DNA of 64,000 nucleotides from Dioscorea cayenensis subsp. rotundata (taxonomy: Eukaryota; Streptophyta; Magnoliopsida; Dioscoreales; Dioscoreaceae). The stretch is taken from positions 992,001 to 1,056,000 of the forward strand of contig NC_052476.1 in the NCBI RefSeq assembly GCF_009730915.1. The letters run 5' to 3'. Below, piece by piece: positions 1 to 11,663 of this stretch (within the stretch, counting starts at the first letter, position 1; each line of letters opens with the position of its first letter). The notes beneath the pieces were generated by a model. It was given only the letters and a program-made list of their open reading frames with translations, did not search any database and was not told the origin of the DNA. A program made the translations under genes and the position numbers.

Positions 1-483
1 TACTTTTTGGTTTTTTTACACGAATCCAGAAATTTCCGTTGCAGGGAGATTAGTGTTTTATATAATTTTTTAAAATTTTATTTTGTAAAATTTAAAATTT
101 AAGATTTTTTGAAATATAAAATAAATAATCTTTTATTTTTTATTTTATAATGTCTGTATATACCATAAATATATAATCTTATGACTACCTGAAAAATATA
201 TCTTATTTTTAGTAGATTTATGATTGAGAGGTCTACGGTTCGAAACTCTCAGATTCTGATTCGTATTTAGAGTCCATTTGAAGGTTTTGCATGAGGATTC
301 TTTTGTTCTCTCTCTTGTCTCCGGAGTTAGGCGTGGGAATTATTTGCAATCGATCGAATAGCATAACTGGTACCGTTTACAGTTATTTTGTAAGCGCGAG
401 CTTTGCTTGAAAAAAAATATCTATTAGCGGGAGTTTGTGCCATGATGGCCCAGGCCCGTATGAAAGGTGGATTTATAATAGTG
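1..483. other. AT-rich sequence left of the copia element, with a SINE-like B-box remnant
   Basis: No coding region is recognised here. Around 221-265 a short segment contains a pol III B-box-like string (GGTTCGAAACTC) of the kind found in tRNA-derived SINEs, but no A box, tail or target duplication can be assigned. The rest is AT-rich and ends at the left LTR. Confidence 0.3.
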
Positions 484-1003
484 TGTTGGTTGGTAGTGAC
501 CAGTCCGACCCATTTATTATTAGTAATAAAGGCAGGGTCAAAATGCACCCTAAACATAAATATGTGCTATTGAGAAAGGCATCGATGGTGAGAAAAAGAA
601 AGAAGCGTGGTTTTGTTCTACCTGTGTCCATTCGAAAGAAGAAAGGTGAGAGAAAGCATCTCTTATTACAGATCCTCTCAGAATCGTACGAGTTTGTTTG
701 GAGCAATCTTGGAGGGTAATTTCTTAGTCGGGTGTGATCATTCAAGAAAGGGGTTTTCTAGAGTTATTATTTGTATTTCTCCATTATTGGTGGTGATCTC
801 AAGTGTGCATTTGCTTGAGGTTTTTAGGTACTGATTTTGATAGTGGATTTGATTCGGGCGTTGGCGTGGTTTTCCCTCTGAATAAGAGGGTTTTCCACTG
901 CAAATTTTGTGTCAGCTTGATTGATTTCATTTATTGTTCGGGTTTAGACTCAAAAGATTATTTTTATTTATATCAGAAGCATTCTTTTCGCCAAAACTCA
1001 ACA
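484..1003 (+). repeat. Left LTR of the copia element
   Basis: 520-bp terminal repeat with TGTTG...CAACA ends. It corresponds to the copy at 5098-5644 with scattered substitutions and indels. The right copy is 27 bases longer, mostly from small insertions. Confidence 0.88.
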
Positions 1004-1080
1004 AGTGGTATCGAGAGCGTGAGGTTTGTTGATCCCAGGGTGTTTCTTGGTGTGAATTGAAAACGGAGGATTTTTAGGTA

Positions 1081-3560
1081 CAATGATGAAATTATCTGCT
1101 CAAACTATTCAATTTGGAAGTCAAAGATGGAGGACCTTCTTTATCGCAAGGATTTATATGATCCTATTAAATTAGGAGCTACTAGCCAACCGGAAAAATC
1201 AGTGATGATCGGAGAAAAACGCATGTGGAAGACTGTAGGAACTATCCAGCCAGCTGGGTTGATATCGCTGTATATCATCATATAGCTAAAGAAGTTGCAT
1301 GCACGCGTCTATGGAAAAAAATTAGAAAAATATGTATGAGAGGAAGAATGCTCAAATGAAAGCTTTTGTTATCGTAAAAGCTTACTGAATCGAAAAGCTT
1401 AGAGACGGGCGATCAATTCGTCGAACACTCGAGTGATTTTTCAAGATATGGTAAATCAATCGAGGCACCATAGAAAATAACACTAGATGATGAATTGCAA
1501 AGCATTATTGCTCTTGAGTTCTTTGCTCGCAGATTGGGAGACCTTGGTAGTGTCTCTTTCAGCAACTCGCTCCAGATGGTGTCCTATCTTTATCTATGGT
1601 AAAAGATAGTCTTTATAATGAGGAGACAAGAAGGAAAGATATGGGCATCGATACTTCACGGTGTTCTTATTCAGCGATTGCAGAGAAGGTAAGGGAGTAA
1701 AGAGTCGAGGTCCCAGGGCGCTCTAAGTCGAGGGCAAGTCATATCCAAAAGGCAAAATTCACTTGCTATCATATGGCAAAAGAAGACATGCTGAAGAAAC
1801 CCAAGGATCCGGAAAAAGAACAAAATGATGAGAAGAATTCGAAAGAAGATGATGATCGAAAAATACCACGGTACATCTGATTCGTGAAGAAGAAGAGTCT
1901 GGTTGTACTTTTTCTTTAACTGAGGATGAAAGCCGAGTAACTCGATTCTTTGTGTTGAGTGGGTTATTGATTCCCAGCGATCATACCATGCTACATCAAA
2001 GAAGGAAGTTTTTACTACATACAAATCGTGAAACTTTAGCAGAGCAAAAGATGGGTAAACGTAGTATGCGATATAGTGGGTATTGGTGATGTTTGTGTAG
2101 AGACAAACGTCGGTTGTACATTGAATTTGAAAAACTGTAGCATATGTTCCGAGTTCAAGCTTTGAATTTGATTTCTACTCATGCTTTTGGACCTAGAAGG
2201 TTATTTCAATATCTTTGGTGACAAGAATTGAAACTTACTAAAGGTTCAATGGTAGTTGCTGAGGTACTTTGTGTCATACATTATACAAGACTCAAACTCG
2301 AGGATGATTAAAGGTGACTTAAAATGCAATTGAAGATGAAGCTTCCCTAGATTTGTGGCACAAGAGGTTGGCACATACGAGTGAAAAAGGCTTAGAGATT
2401 TTTGGCAAAAGTCTCTCATTTCCTTTGCTAAAGGTATGAGTTTAAACCCTTGTGATTATTGTTTATTTGGCAGCAACATAAAGTTTCATTTAGTAAGTCC
2501 TCCGAAAAGAAAAACTAATGTTCTTGAGTTAGTTTATTCTGATGTATGTGGTCCCATTGATGTGGAAACTCTAGGGGTGGTAGATATTTTGTTACTTTTA
2601 TTGATGATGCTTCACGAAAGGTTTGGGTGTTTGTTTTGAAATCAAAAGACCAGTGTGTTTCCATTACTCAAGCAATTTCATGTCATGGTGGAAAGAGAGA
2701 AGGGTATCCTCAAGTGTCTTCGCAGATGACAATGGAGGTGAATACACTTCAAAAGAGTTTGAAAAATTATCGCTTGGAGCATGGCATGGACATGAAAAGA
2801 CTACTCGCTACTCCACAAAGACAATGGTGTGAAAGTCGAAGAACAAACTGTAACCATTCGGAGAAGGTCGGATGCATGTTAAAATGGCTAATCCGCTTAA
2901 GCCATTTTGGGGCGAAGCCCTTTAACACAAACTTTGCTACCTAATGAATCGATCTCCATCGACACCTTTAGATTTTGATGTTCCTGAGAGAGTATGGTCT
3001 GGGAGAGATATTACTTACCTCATTTAAAGGTATTTGGTCACGCAAAGCTTTTGACATGTACCGAAGTGAGCAAAGCGTAAACTTGATGCGATGGCTATTT
3101 CATGCATTTTTTCAGGGTTACGGAGATGCGTGAGTTTGGTTACGTGCTAGGGGATCGATGAAGAAAAAGGTCTTTAGATCCGTAGATGTTATCTTCCGAG
3201 AATATAAGACCTTGGTTGATTTTGAAACATCAGAGAAGAATAGTGACATTTTCTTTTTCGAAAGCTGCCATCTCCAACTGAGACTATCACAAATGACGAG
3301 GAATTACATGAAGAGTCATGGATCTAATGATATGATCGAATGCATTGATGTCGATGATAGTGTTGAGCAAGGAGTTGTCACTCACTCGAAATTAGAGAAG
3401 AACCCTCACCGTAAGATCAGCCCGAGAACATCGTCCATTTACTAGATATCCCGACTCAGAGTATATTACGATCATCAAGAGGGGGAGCCGAAAGCTTTGA
3501 AAGAAGTTCAAAAATCACAAACAAAAAGGCACATCGATAAAAAGCTATGCATGAGGAGAT
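1081..3560 (+). pseudogene. Decayed gag and integrase region of the copia element
   Basis: Short frame-shifted pieces of a copia polyprotein. Near 1100-1170 a gag-like segment reads around KMEDLLYRKDLYDP. Near 2354-2465 a GAG-pre-integrase HHCC-type zinc region is visible (LWHKRLAH followed by a CxxC). At about 2525-2640 comes the integrase core start (YSDVCGP, then FIDDAS in another frame). Many stops and frameshifts lie between these. No intact protein can be made. Confidence 0.7.
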
Positions 3561-3853
3561 GAATTCTTTAATGAAGAATGATACTTATGAGCTTGTCGAG
3601 CTTCCTAAAGATAGAAAAGCCTTGAAGAACAAGTGGGTGTTCAAGTTGAAGATGGATGGTGAGAAGATAGTAAAAATATAAAGCTCGCTTTGGTGGTCAA
3701 AGGTTTTTAATCGAAGCAAGGAATTGACTTTTGATGAGATTTTTCTCCTGCTGTGAAGATGAGCTCTATTCGGTTATTCTTGGATTAACTGCCAGCTTTG
3801 GACCTTGAGCTTGAGCAAGTTAGATGTGAAGACAAAGATTTCTTCATGGTGAT

Positions 3854-4897
3854 TTGGAAGAAGAAATTTACATGGATCAACCAGAAGGTTTTGAAGCTAA
3901 AGGGAAGGAACACATGGTTTGCAGGTTAAAGAAGAGTTTATATGGGTTGAAACAAGCACCAAGACAATGGTATAAAAAATTTGATTTTTTCATGATAAGT
4001 CATGGCTATATTAGAACAGATGCAGATCATTGTGTGTACTTTAAAGTGCTTCCAGATGGTAAATTTATCATCCTTCTGTTATATGTGGATGATATGCTTA
4101 TAGTAGGACAAGATATTGCCATGATTAATGTTTTGAAAAAGCAGTTGTTTGGCTCTTTTGACATGAAAGATTTAGGGCCAGCACAACAAATTCTCGGCAT
4201 GCAAATTCTTCGTGACAGGAAAGCCAAGAAGTTGTGGTTGTCACAAGAGAAGTATGTTGAGCGAGTTTTGAGTAGATTTAATATGAAGAGTGCTAAACCA
4301 GTTAGCACACCTCTTGCTAATCACTTTACACTTAGCAAGAAATCTTGTCCTACTACTCAAGAAGAAAAGGAAGATATGGCAGCAATTCCGTACTCATCTG
4401 CAGTTGGGAGTCTTATGTATGCTATGGTATGTACCCGGCCAGATATTGCTCATGCAGTTGGTTTAGTCAGCAGATTTCTCTCTAATCCAGGTAGAGTACA
4501 CTGGGAGGCTGTGAAGTGGATCTTCAGATATATGAGAGGTACTTCAAAGATGTGTTTAGGTTTTGGAGGTTCAGAACCAATTCTAGAAGGATACACAGAT
4601 GCGGATATGGCAGGTGACCTTGATGATAGAAAGTCAACTTCAGGGTTTGTGTTTACTTTTGCGGGGGGAGCTGTTTCATGGCAGTCCAAGTTACAAAAAT
4701 GCATAGCTTTATCCACCACTGAAGCGGAGTATATTGCTTTGACTGAAGCAGGCAAAGAAATGCTTTGGATGAAAAGATTTTTTCAAGAATTGGGCTTGAA
4801 ACAAGATGAATATATGGTTAATTGTGATAGCCGTGAGTGCATTAGAATTAAGCAAGAATGCCACATATCATTGTCGCACTCAAGCATATTGATGTGA
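3854..4897 (+). pseudogene. Copia reverse transcriptase and RNase H fragment (347 codons open)
   Basis: The longest open part of the element. It contains the copia RT landmarks KSLYGLKQAPRQWY (residues about 28-41), the catalytic YVDD box (about 77-80), and the copia RNase H region with DADMAGD, KSTSGF, ALSTTEAEY and CDS. The frame ends early: the conserved tail (HIDVRYH...RD) continues in a different frame at about 4876-4920, so at least one frameshift truncates RNase H. An upstream RT segment (about 3547-3660, KNKWVFKLK) is in another frame. It is recognisable and intact over the palm domain, but not a functional polyprotein. Confidence 0.85.
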
Positions 4898-5097
4898 GGT
4901 ACCATTGATCTCGTGATGCCATAAATAAGAAAGAAATATGTCTCAAGAAGATCCCCACTCGATAAAAAAATCCAACAGACATGTTGACTAAGGCAAAGTG
5001 ACTCGTGATAAACATCGCCTCGTGCCAAGGCAGTGGGACTGAATTGCAAATGAAGAGTTGAAGTGTGGACATCTCCCCATGGGCTGGAGGGGGAGAT

Positions 5098-5644
5098 TGT
5101 TGGTTTGGTGGCCAAACTTCTATCCAGCCCATTTATTATTAGTAATAAAGACAGGGGGCAAAATGCAAAAAAAACCCTAAACATAAATATGTGGCTATTG
5201 AGAAGGCATCGATGGTGAGAAAAAAGAAAAGAAGCGTGGTTTTGTTCTCTGTGTCCATTGAAAGAAGAAAGGTGAAGAAAGCATATCTTCTTTTATTGAA
5301 TCCTACTCAAATCGGCAAGTTTGTTTGGAGCAATCTTGGAGGGTAATTTCTCTAGTTTTTTTTTTTTGGTGTGATCATTCAAGAAAGGGGTTTTCTAGAG
5401 TTATTATTTGTATTTCTCCATTATTGGTGGTGATCTCAAGTGTGCATTTGCTTGAGAGTTTTTTGTACTTGTTGATTTTGATAGTGGATTTGATTCGGAG
5501 TTTGGCCCGTGGTTTTTTCCCTCTGAATAAGAGGGTTTTCCACGTAAATTTTGTGTCTGCTTGATTGATTTCATTTATTGTTCAGTTTAGTACCCAAAAT
5601 TATTTTATTTATATCAAGAAGCATTTGCTGTGCAAAACTCAACA
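5098..5644 (+). repeat. Right LTR of the copia element
   Basis: 547-bp terminal repeat that follows the polypurine tract directly. It shares the same ends and internal blocks as the left LTR, for example the stretch around a paired AAGAGGG / CCCTCT near the 3' end. Divergence from the left LTR indicates an insertion that is not recent. Confidence 0.88.
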
Positions 5645-5783
5645 ATATTTTCACCTTAGTTACACTTGGAATCTGAACATCTTGTCTTATACAATAAATA
5701 TATGTTATTAAAACCACTTTACACAAATCTCTCATTTATTTAAATAATTATTATATTGATTTTTAACCTTTAAATACAATATA

Positions 5784-5825
<42 letters not shown>

Positions 5826-6163
5826 TAAAGATGTATACATGAAGAGAGTGCAACTCATCCAAGAAAATGATGAAACTCATTAATTAAACCCCTTGAATAA
5901 CAAAGTCTTGTGAGTCAACCCTCAAACATGTACATCCAAACAACCAAAACAAGCAAATTAACCTCCCCTCCAAGCCAAGTACATGCATACATACTCTTCA
6001 AAGCCTCCAAACTTTGAAACCTTGAAACTCTTACAAGATGAAGAACTCTCTGGATCCTCTTAATTCCCTATTAAAACCCCTCATTCATCACCCGGCCTCT
6101 TCACCCATTATTCCTTAACCATCTTAACTTCTCTCCATCTCTCTCTTTTAAACTGTCCTTATT
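5645..6163 (+). other. Upstream region of the DUF716 gene with an (AT)n microsatellite
   Basis: AT-rich spacer between the copia element and the DUF716 start codon. A dinucleotide (AT)n run occupies about 5788-5822. The last 60 bases before the ATG are CT-rich (TCTCTCCATCTCTCTC), typical of a plant 5' leader. I did not assign a TATA box with confidence. Confidence 0.5.
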
Positions 6164-7102
6164 ATGGGCACTCTTGTAGGACATGTTGCCCCAGGGTTTG
6201 GGTTCCTTCTCATTGGCTTATGGCACTTATTCAATAACACAAAGCTCTATAGTCTCAATCCCAACACCTACATCTCTCTCCCATGGTTCCCTTCACCTTT
6301 ACTCAAATACCTTGAGCTTATTCTCATCATGATTGGCAGCTCTATATCTGTTTCCATGGAGCTTTTCATTGGCCCTGCAGACCACCAACCTTTTGACAAA
6401 GATGGTACCATCCCTTCCAACCACTTGCACAACTTTGAGCATGCTTCCATCTCTCTCACCTTCTTCATCTATGCTTTCTTTACCATGGTGTTTGATCATG
6501 TGAAACTCAAGTCCAAGGACTCCATGACTCAGCTTCTTGGTGCACTGGCTTTTGGACAACAACTTCTCTTGTTTCACTTGCACTCTTCTGATCATATGGG
6601 AGTTGAAGGACAGTATCATTGGCTTCTCCAAATAGTGATCTTTTTATCTCTTTGTACAACCATACTTAGCATAGCCTTCCCCAAGAGCTTCACTGTTGCT
6701 TTCACAAGGTCTGCAAGTATTGCTTTTCAAGGTGTTTGGTTCATTGTCATGGGGTTTGCTCTTTGGACTCCTGGGTTCATTGCCAAAGGGTGTTTTATAA
6801 ACAGTGAGGATGGACACCAAGTAGTGCGCTGCCATGATGATGAGTCTTTGCACAGGGCTAAGTCTTTGGTTAACATTCAGTTTAGCTGGTTCACTGCTGG
6901 GTTTGCTGTGGTTTTAATGGTGTTGTTCTTGTTAATGAACCACAAGTATTCAGAGTTATCACAAGAACAGTATGTGTCTTTGGATAATAAGACTAGTGAT
7001 GAGGAAGAAGAAGACTTGGAAGGCCAAATGAAACTTCAAGAGACTTCTAGCTTTATTCACATGGGGAAAGGATTCATGAAGTCTATGGATCTTGAAAGGT
7101 GA
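6164..7102 (+). CDS. DUF716 / TMEM45-like multipass membrane protein
   Basis: Intronless reading frame of 312 residues. The N-terminus (MGTLVGHVAPGFGFLLIGLW) is the typical start of plant DUF716 proteins, which are relatives of animal TMEM45. About seven hydrophobic segments are seen, with a histidine-rich middle (HLHNFEHASISL at about residues 85-96; LLLFHLHSSDH at about 139-149) that is a family hallmark. The hydrophilic C-terminus has an acidic patch (DEEEEDLEG) and probably faces the cytosol. Biochemical function is not established for plant members. The ATG is the first in a CT-rich leader, length matches the family, and the frame is undamaged. It ends with a TGA at 7100-7102. Confidence 0.9.
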   Translation: MGTLVGHVAPGFGFLLIGLWHLFNNTKLYSLNPNTYISLPWFPSPLLKYLELILIMIGSSISVSMELFIGPADHQPFDKDGTIPSNHLHNFEHASISLTFFIYAFFTMVFDHVKLKSKDSMTQLLGALAFGQQLLLFHLHSSDHMGVEGQYHWLLQIVIFLSLCTTILSIAFPKSFTVAFTRSASIAFQGVWFIVMGFALWTPGFIAKGCFINSEDGHQVVRCHDDESLHRAKSLVNIQFSWFTAGFAVVLMVLFLLMNHKYSELSQEQYVSLDNKTSDEEEEDLEGQMKLQETSSFIHMGKGFMKSMDLER

Positions 7103-7203
7103 AATTAAGAGATTAATTATTAGGTTTTAATTATGTCTCTTGATAAGTTGTAGTGTGTGTATATAACTATACATGTGTCTTTCTTGATTTCTTTTTCTTC
7201 ATT

Positions 7204-7206
7204 CTT

Positions 7207-7237
<31 letters not shown>
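7204..7237 (+). repeat. (CTT)n microsatellite in the 3' region of the DUF716 gene
   Basis: About ten TTC/CTT trinucleotide units about 100 bases after the stop codon, probably inside the 3' UTR. Confidence 0.85.
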
Positions 7238-7489
7238 ATTTTCTCTATTCCATATTCAAAGTGTGTGTAAGATATATATATACAGTGAGAGGGGGGAAAA
7301 AGGTGTAATTAAATTAAACATTAAATTCATTTTATCTTTTATCTTTTTTTAAGGTTTCCATGTGGTTTCTACTTTCTTGAGTTATGAGAGTTGGGAGTCT
7401 GTTTCTATTTTTTATGGGTTTAATTAATTGAATAGACCCTTTTCAAGTGTTAGGTGAGCAAAGGGCTTTCCTTTTGGGTCCATTGATCT

Positions 7490-7780
7490 TTATCTTATAC
7501 ATATGTACTCTGTCAACGTTCACAGAAACGTAAGCTGTGAACGTTGATACTCCCTCGCTGATTTCAACCAGCGGCATCGCACACCGCTCGCGATCAGCAA
7601 TATCACTGCACTCATTCGTGAAGCGACGTAAAAAAGTCGAGATCGCGATGATTTTCGATCCGAACCGTCCAATCAATCTCGAAAGACAAGAATCGAATCA
7701 ATCACGTCTATCCAACCTTATGAAAAGATAGTACATCATCATCATCGGACTACTTACTGAACGTTCGCTGACGTATGATG
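7490..7780. other. CG-rich orphan segment with a perfect 13-bp hairpin
   Basis: This block is clearly richer in G+C and CpG than its flanks. It opens with a perfect inverted repeat, 7513-7525 against 7535-7547 (TCAACGTTCACAG / CTGTGAACGTTGA), with a 9-base loop. A related GAACGTTCGCTGACG string closes the block at about 7758-7772. No protein family is recognised. It could be a small transposon remnant. Confidence 0.45.
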
Positions 7781-8604
7781 TTTTAACTATATATATATAT
7801 ATATATACATAATATTAATTACATTTCTTTATTTCTCTGTGATTATTGGTGGTGGTCTTGGTGGGTCTTTTCCTTTTGGACATTATGATGATGTCTTGGC
7901 TATTATTATTATTTTTTTAAAATTTATTATTTATAGTTTACAAAATGAAAAAAATAAATATAAATTTATTTTAAATATACCACTCATCCTCATTTTGTAC
8001 ATGAGAATCTCCCATCAAGTGTATAATTAAGTAATTTGGTTCATCATGCGTTGGGTAAATATTGAATGTGCATATAAGAATAAAATATTTTAGCATTAAC
8101 TGAAAATTGGCAATTTTTTTAAGTTATTTTTATTTTATTATTGATACAAAATTAAAAAAAATGGGATATATATAAATAGATATATTGAAAGAGAGAAAAT
8201 TGATTAATTTAAAGTTGCATTGTTTGGTAAGGTTTAATTAGAATGATTTTAGTTGAAGACAAAAGAAGATAATTAATGATGTGATTGGTATTTTAAGAGT
8301 TAAATAGGAAACTTAAAAGAAGGGAATTGGATTCTCTTTTGATTTGTTAAAACATCATCAAATTAAGCAAAAATTATTTATAGTTTTATTAGTTGAATGC
8401 TAGTTGGAACACACAAATGAATTCCTTGGATGCTAGACATGTGTATCATCTTATCCCTTTGAATCACAATGTTTGAAACTTAGAATTTCGTATGCGAAAC
8501 TTTAACACAAACAAATAGTGGTGGATCAATGCAAAACCACTTTGTCTTCCAATCAATTATGTCAATTGATGTTTAACCTTCTACGATGGCTACTATATAT
8601 AATG

Positions 8605-8790
8605 ATCTATTGACACTGACTCTCTTGTGTAAGATGTTTGTGTTCGTATTTTTACCAAAGAGCATGTTCAAACTTCACCTCCTCTTATACAAGGTAAAGA
8701 TACAAATGAGTTTAAGTATTTATGTTTTATCTGTGCATGCTTCTAACCTGATTTGTTTATTTTGTCAATATATGTATACCTATAAAAGTG
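8605..8790 (+). repeat. Decayed SINE, same family as the copy at 20505
   Basis: The segment aligns by eye with 21935-22094 and 20505-20670. Shared anchors in order are CTATTGrCA, a TGTtyrtrTTyGT block, an AAAGAGcAtGTTCAAAC (B-box equivalent) and CTTATACAAGGTAAAGATACA. It lacks CpG sites that are intact in the 20505 copy, as expected from methylation-driven decay. Ends and target duplication are not defined. Confidence 0.5.
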
Positions 8791-8849
8791 ATAGGAATTT
8801 AACTTGACTTTAAATATTTATTGAGGCAAGTGTTATTAGGAGTATATAT

Positions 8850-8860
8850 ATATATTCATA

Positions 8861-8931
<71 letters not shown>
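8850..8931. repeat. Compound (AT)n(AG)n microsatellite
   Basis: A long AT dinucleotide run turns directly into an AG run of about 16 units (about 8900-8931). Confidence 0.9.
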
Positions 8932-8932
<1 letters not shown>

Positions 8933-9446
8933 TACCCTCTTGTCTTTGTTGGTTCAATTAGACAATTAGCAAGAGCTTACATGTGGTCATCGTTTGGACT
9001 AGATATAACTAAATGGATGGTGTTAATTAAGGTTCAAGAAGCCAGCCTTATATCCTGATAGTTTTGAAGGTTTTGGGTTTACATCAAGTCACAACAATTT
9101 GACATATATATAATTTGGCATTTTAGATTGATATATAAGGCTTGAATTGATGTTATATTAATCCTTTTCTTTATATATATATTCATTTTCTGACTTTTTC
9201 TTGATCCATTTTATTAATGAAAATCAATTGGGTTTAGGCAAAAAATAAAAGATTAACAAAAAATTAATTTATGCAAAAGTTCATCCAAACATCTCTAGGA
9301 ACTCTTTTCAATCTAAAATGTCTTTAAGTTTTTCTCCCCTATCTAAAATGTCACAATCCTTTTCTATTATTTACTCTCTCATGGGCTAAGTTGTGAGCTC
9401 AATGGGCTGCATCCAATTAAAGTTTACGGAATCCATCAAACTTGAA

Positions 9447-9451
<5 letters not shown>

Positions 9452-9497
<46 letters not shown>

Positions 9498-9501
9498 ATA
9501 T
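9452..9501. repeat. (AT)n microsatellite
   Basis: AT dinucleotide run with two GTATAT interruptions near the end. Confidence 0.85.
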
Positions 9502-10536
9502 CACTTCTGTGGCATGAATAATTAACAAAATTTTATATAAATAATAAAACAAAATTTTACCTCCAATCATTCTAAAACGTTTTCAAACCACTTAATTATG
9601 CACCAAATATTAATGAAAGTAAATAAAAAACACTCTAACAAGTAGAATGTTCTATATATATATTTGCTTCAATTTACATATATATCACCAAAAGTCTTGA
9701 TGCAAACACATCCATATGTATACATAAATATATAAATCAATCCCAAGGATATACACAAACATCAATGGTCCTACCCCAATTGCAAAGAAACAAAGAAGAA
9801 AACTACAAGTGTGGGGAATACTATGCAGTGAAATGAAAAGGAAAACTCTTGGGAATTGAAGAGAATTTGAGGTTGGACCACTAATGATGGTGCCAATGGT
9901 GACAAGTAACATGGTTTACTTAATTGATGAGCTTTGTCTTTCTGTCTTCTTTGTGTAAGGAGTCAGGACTATTGCTACACTTGATGAACCTTGGCAACTA
10001 GTTATTTAGTTAGACTATAAGCAAAGAAAGCACACTGAACATCATGCATGTGGCCTTTGTGTAAGTGGTACCTCTCATCTTAATGAGATTGTTAGGCTTG
10101 CTAATTCACATGATCATCACAAGCTGGTGCATATATGTACCACATGAGCATCTTATGTATGTGCTTAATATATAACTTGGAATATTAATTATTAGTATGG
10201 CTAAAGAAGATATGGTACTATTTCATTGATATTAATTTGTTAATGAGTGGGAGAAGGGGACCAGTATATGCATCAATGTTATTACATGTTTCATGTGATT
10301 GAATGAAGTTTCAATCTACATATATGAAGACATAAATTTCATATGCTTTAAGATGTATATATATATATGATGATGTATTTTGAGAATAATTGAAATATGG
10401 TACTTTTTGTACATGCATGAATGATTTAAAGGAGGTGTGTGTACATATTATATTATTAAAGCTAGCTAGCATGAAAGCCAACCGAAAAAACAACAAAATA
10501 AAGCTGGTTATCTTTGGATGAATGGCATGGCATGGT

Positions 10537-10620
10537 GGTCCTAAATCATGTTTCAAAGCTATGCTCTTTGGTGTGGCCTTGAGAAAGCAACATGCCAGCA
10601 TGGCTTTGAAACAAGGATCC
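10537..10620 (+). ncRNA. miRNA-precursor-like foldback (candidate only)
   Basis: Arms 10549-10565 and 10597-10613 are complementary over 17 bases with a single G:U wobble (TGTTTCAAAGCTATGCT against AGCATGGCTTTGAAACA), with a 31-base loop. The stem continues outside through an asymmetric bulge (GGTCCT with AGGATCC). Total size of about 84 nt fits a plant pre-miRNA. I do not recognise either arm as a known conserved plant miRNA. It could equally be a decayed inverted repeat. Confidence 0.3.
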
Positions 10621-10954
10621 TTTCGTTCAATGAAAACTGTTGAACTGTCCTTATCATGTGGCCCCTTAAAACTTTCAAGAAACATACATCATACATACAT
10701 ACATACCTATATATATATAGGTAGAAAAAATTAAGAGAGAAATTTTTTAATGATTTGTAGAGTTTAGTTTTCTCACTTGAATTCCTTGAATGAGTTGAAT
10801 TTAGATTAAGATGTATGAAACTAATAATTAAATTGTTCTAGAGAGTGAATGGATGTTCACCGATCACCATTAGTCACATTTTTCACATCAAATATTCTTC
10901 ACAAGGTGAGCATAAGATATAGTAATTAAAGGGAAATAAATATATTACTTGTAT

Positions 10955-10993
<39 letters not shown>

Positions 10994-10994
10994 T
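10955..10994. repeat. Compound (AT)n(AG)n microsatellite
   Basis: TA dinucleotides followed by about ten GA units. Confidence 0.85.
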
Positions 10995-11120
10995 AGCATA
11001 TGGTGGTCCTAAGAAGATCATTGATTAACATTGATTTGATTGTCACTAAGTTAAAGAGAAAGAAATGATGGATAATTGCAATAAATTGTGGGTTTACCAT
11101 TTATAATTTTGTTTGAATTT

Positions 11121-11122
11121 CA

Positions 11123-11164
<42 letters not shown>
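11121..11164. repeat. Compound (AT)n(GT)n microsatellite
   Basis: AT run of about fourteen units followed by about seven GT units. Confidence 0.85.
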
Positions 11165-11364
11165 TTATTTCTCTAAAGAGAGATTGACACAATTTAACTA
11201 CATGGTTGGTCATAAATTAAGCCAATGTAAATATTTTAATTAATTCATATCAGTATGATCGATTAATAAAGATGTTTATTAATCAAAACATGCAGTAAGA
11301 TTATATAAATAATTTGATCAATAAGAAAGTCATTATTTACAAGCTTAAGCTTTGTTCAAACTCA

Positions 11365-11459
11365 AAGGCTAGGCGACAAATATATTTAAAAAAATTCTTA
11401 TAAAGAAAAATAATAATTTTTAAATTTTGATGTTTTAAAAACAAATAATAGAATGATGG
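11365..11459 (+). repeat. 95-bp donor copy of a duplicated segment
   Basis: This segment recurs at 11664-11757 with one single-base indel in an A run and no other difference that I can see. The second copy lies exactly between the left target duplication and the remaining body of a hAT-like element. This copy is therefore the likely template for filler DNA. Confidence 0.9.
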
Positions 11460-11663
11460 ATGGAAAACATGTAAAATTATTTATTTATTATTTGGAGCTT
11501 TGTCAATTAAATTATCTTTATCATTTCATTGAATAATCCAAGCACTACACCGTTTATTTTGTTTCATCCATGGTCACCTCATTATGGCTTGAATTAATGA
11601 ATGTTGGTTGTTGCTGTTGTTGTTTATACTTTAGAGGAGTGGAATTGAATCTAGGGTTCTTAT

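Larger units (their letters stand above)
484..5644 (+). mobile_element. Ty1-copia LTR retrotransposon, degenerate, both LTRs present
   Basis: Two LTR copies begin TGTTGG and end CTCAACA (484-1003 and 5098-5644) and share long blocks by eye. Behind the left LTR is a primer-binding site resembling the plant initiator-Met type (TGGTATC then GAGAGC, 1006-1018, one extra base). Before the right LTR is a purine tract (5081-5097). Internal order is gag-like, integrase, reverse transcriptase, RNase H, which is the Ty1-copia order. Most of gag-pol is broken by stops and frameshifts, so the element is non-autonomous. The flanking pentanucleotides (479-483 and 5645-5649) do not match, so no target-site duplication is visible. 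That suggests an old insertion, flank decay or recombination between copies. Confidence 0.9.

Noticed and set aside
435-719. Open frames within the left LTR
   Set aside because: They are parts of the LTR and have decayed counterparts in the right LTR, so they are not genes.
10681-10710. Short tandem CATA repeats as a possible CRISPR-like or functional array
   Set aside because: Simple tetranucleotide microsatellite in a plant nuclear context.
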